From the NCBI RefSeq assembly GCF_008271295.1, contig NZ_VTOY01000002.1, positions 186,001-250,000 on the forward strand: a stretch of DNA of 64,000 nt, written 5' to 3'. The position numbers were made by a program, and so were the translations under genes. Of the stretch, positions 62,807 to 64,000 are shown piece after piece. Source of the DNA: Pseudoselenomonas ruminis (GTDB taxonomy: Bacteria; Bacillota; Negativicutes; Selenomonadales; Selenomonadaceae). The notes beneath the pieces are model-generated. The model saw only the letters and a list, made by a program, of their open reading frames with translations, made no database searches and had not been told where the DNA came from. The first letter of the stretch is position 1; the number at the start of each line of letters is the position of its first letter.

Positions 62807-62890
62807 TCATTTATTAAACAGCTCTCCATAGAGCCGTTTAATATCTTCCCCAAACTTTATATTGCTGATATAATTCTCAAACTTTTTCAT
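62807..62890 (-). pseudogene. Truncated HEPN-type partner of the downstream MNT gene
   Basis: A 27-codon frame MKKFENYISNIKFGEDIKR starting inside the MNT gene (overlap 14 nt) with a good GGGGTGA site. Its first residues resemble the start of nucleotidyltransferase substrate-binding (HI0074) proteins, which normally run about 130 residues; a stop after 27 codons suggests a deleted partner gene. It may also be a genuine short peptide. Confidence 0.4.
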
Positions 62891-63167
62891 AAATCGTCAC
62901 CCCATCGCGTACAATTTCCTGCAACAATTCCTGTGAGTAATCATACCTGTCCATATCTAAAATATCAAACATCAGCAAAGTCCAAACTTTCTCATCAACA
63001 TCTAACGAAAAATTCGTAAAGTCTGCACAACCATAAACTGCTAAATCTACGTCACTTTTCGGATGGTTATCCCCCCGAGCTCGCGACCCGAACAAAACAC
63101 CCCGCTGAACATCATACGCTTCAGCCAGTTCCTTTATCCCCGCAATAACCTTTTCTGGCAAATCCAT
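62877..63167 (-). CDS. MNT-type nucleotidyltransferase (second of two)
   Basis: A 96-residue minimal nucleotidyltransferase with GVLFGSRARGDNHPKSDVDLAV, the GS-x-D-x-D type active site. The ATG at 63167 follows GGAGTGA; a start at 63197 is possible but has no site. MNT proteins with HEPN partners form toxin-antitoxin pairs in which the MNT enzyme AMPylates the HEPN toxin. Lies just after the HEPN-like gene. Confidence 0.84.
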   Translation of the reverse strand: MDLPEKVIAGIKELAEAYDVQRGVLFGSRARGDNHPKSDVDLAVYGCADFTNFSLDVDEKVWTLLMFDILDMDRYDYSQELLQEIVRDGVTIYEKV

Positions 63168-63172
63168 TCCAA

Positions 63173-63556
63173 TCACTCCGTCATCCGCCGATACCACAGT
63201 TGCATAAACTGCTCATACTCGGGTATTTGCCCTGCTAATTTTATGGCCAATTCCTCATCATAAGTATACGCAGTAAGATTGCGTGCATCGACCATCTTCA
63301 ATGCCAACACCGTTTCTTCGTCTGAAAATACCTTCACATCACGCAACGCACGGATTACAGCCTTAGGCGAAGCAACATCCAAGCCCTCTGCATCACGCAA
63401 ATAATCCTTGCCACACTTCCACATGATTTCAAAACAAAACTCAAACCGCTGAATCAAGCCGTCTCGTTCCATCTCTGAGAGTTGTTCCTTCGTAACAGCC
63501 TCGTGAAGTTTCGCCAATGCTCGTGAAGCAGTTGCAAAACGCTTTGTTATTTCCAT
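63173..63556 (-). CDS. HEPN-type (HI0074-like) nucleotidyltransferase partner, RNx3H motif changed
   Basis: A 127-residue helical protein of the nucleotidyltransferase substrate-binding family (FEFCFEIMWKCGKDYLRDAEG, partly quoted, and VIRALRDVKVFSDEE). HEPN RNases in such pairs carry an R-x4-6-H motif; here the site reads RNLTAYTYDEE with Tyr in place of the usual His, so RNase activity is doubtful. AAGGATG precedes the ATG by 7 nt. It overlaps the upstream MNT gene by 10 nt. Confidence 0.82.
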   Translation of the reverse strand: MEITKRFATASRALAKLHEAVTKEQLSEMERDGLIQRFEFCFEIMWKCGKDYLRDAEGLDVASPKAVIRALRDVKVFSDEETVLALKMVDARNLTAYTYDEELAIKLAGQIPEYEQFMQLWYRRMTE

Positions 63557-63852
63557 TGAATACCATCCTTCCGTATTTCCTGCAAAAGCGTTTGAGAAGC
63601 CTGTTGCATATCCACCACATCGACGCGGTAAGGAATCGTCGACTCCTCCAACTGCTCACGAAGTTCGCCAATCTTTAACACTCCAGATACACCATCTGGA
63701 TATTCAACAGCTACATCGACATCAGATCCCTGCCGCGCCGTCCCCTTCGCCCATGAACCGAACAAATAAATATGAACGGATTCATCACGCATGTAATCCA
63801 AGAAAAAATCCTTTACCCGCTTTACATGCTCATTCATAAAAGCATTCTCCAT
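63547..63852 (-). CDS. MNT-type nucleotidyltransferase (first of two)
   Basis: A 101-residue minimal nucleotidyltransferase with the active-site block LFGSWAKGTARQGSDVDVAV. The start is either the ATG at 63852, which overlaps the degenerate ATPase fragment, or an ATG five codons later with GGAG 9 nt upstream. It overlaps the HEPN-like gene by 10 nt, as in classical MNT-HEPN modules, so this is the natural partner; the second MNT follows. Confidence 0.83.
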   Translation of the reverse strand: MENAFMNEHVKRVKDFFLDYMRDESVHIYLFGSWAKGTARQGSDVDVAVEYPDGVSGVLKIGELREQLEESTIPYRVDVVDMQQASQTLLQEIRKDGIQWK

Positions 63853-63901
63853 ATTTTCCTGAAGTCCTTATTCCATATATCTCATCTACACTATAAGGAA
63901 T
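63848..63901 (-). repeat. Degenerate copy of part of the P-loop ATPase gene
   Basis: A 54-bp stretch encodes IPYSVDEIYGIRTSGKYG, nearly identical to codons at 62349-62402 of the ATPase gene (about 44 of 53 aligned bases the same). Here it sits in a 28-codon frame with stops on both sides, so it is a remnant left by duplication or recombination that also provides the start region of the first MNT gene. Confidence 0.75.
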
Positions 63902-63968
63902 GTATCCCACTCTCTTCATGTGTCAGCTCATTAGAATCCATATATCAAATAAATCGGCACCATCAAGG

Positions 63969-63982
63969 AACAAACGTTTGTT
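63969..63982. promoter_or_regulatory. Perfect 14-bp palindrome upstream of the MNT-HEPN module
   Basis: AACAAACGTTTGTT, followed 8 nt on by a partial repeat CGTTTG. It lies near the window edge, upstream of weak TTGATG/TATATG boxes, and could be an operator for the module. Confidence 0.4.
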
Positions 63983-64000
63983 ATATATACGTTTGTGCTA

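Overview
The window comes from a diderm, lipopolysaccharide-making Firmicute, most likely a Selenomonas-like member of the Negativicutes. Evidence: a complete lipid A, BamA, TamB, Mla and TolC outer-membrane (OM) gene cluster with Gram-negative-type proteins, sitting beside Firmicute-type genes (DUF896 protein, YycJ-type hydrolase, SpoVD/FtsI-like penicillin-binding protein with a PASTA domain). meso-Diaminopimelate dehydrogenase and an Rnf complex fit an anaerobe. The assignment is inferred from gene content only.

Positions 1-24700 (minus strand) form one long OM-biogenesis cluster. In transcription order it runs mlaE-mlaF-mlaD, tolC, tamB, a sigma-70 family factor, a one-pass membrane protein, bamA, an uncharacterised probable OM protein, three OmpH/Skp-like genes, lpxD, an LpxL-family acyltransferase, lpxC, fabZ, lpxA, lpxI, lpxB, msbA and waaA (cut by the window edge). 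Internal promoters before mlaE, the first ompH, lpxC and lpxB, and terminators after lpxI and lpxD, split it into overlapping transcription units. Together these genes make lipid A-Kdo, flip it, insert OM proteins and move phospholipids.

Positions 24700-42600 are mostly housekeeping: rnhA, ubiX, serS, ddh, a DUF896 gene, a probable 6S RNA, a SNF2 helicase, a heptosyltransferase-like enzyme, a DAK2-domain protein lacking its usual metal-binding motif, a large FtsA/PilM-like ATPase, rpmF, three small genes and a clostripain-family protease.

Positions 42600-45850 look like accessory DNA downstream of tRNA-Ser(CGA). The segment is bounded by two nearly identical 37/38-nt terminator copies. It carries an orphan antitoxin-like HTH gene with a perfect palindromic operator, a truncated DNA methylase, a toxin-like fragment, an independently transcribed structured small RNA, and a DpnI-type endonuclease gene split by one frameshift.

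Positions 46000-61300 return to core functions: a TAXI-type TRAP transporter (receptor, DUF1850 protein, fused permease), an M18 aminopeptidase, the operon rnfCDGEAB headed by an RseC-family gene, the penicillin-binding protein, and htrA-rlmH followed by a YycJ-like hydrolase.

Positions 61300-64000 hold a second accessory module: two MNT nucleotidyltransferases around a HEPN-type partner lacking its usual histidine, a truncated second partner, a P-loop ATPase and a DUF4869 protein. A 54-bp degenerate copy of the ATPase gene lies just upstream, a sign of rearrangement. This module and the sigma/membrane-protein pair inside the OM cluster are the best candidates here for undescribed biology.
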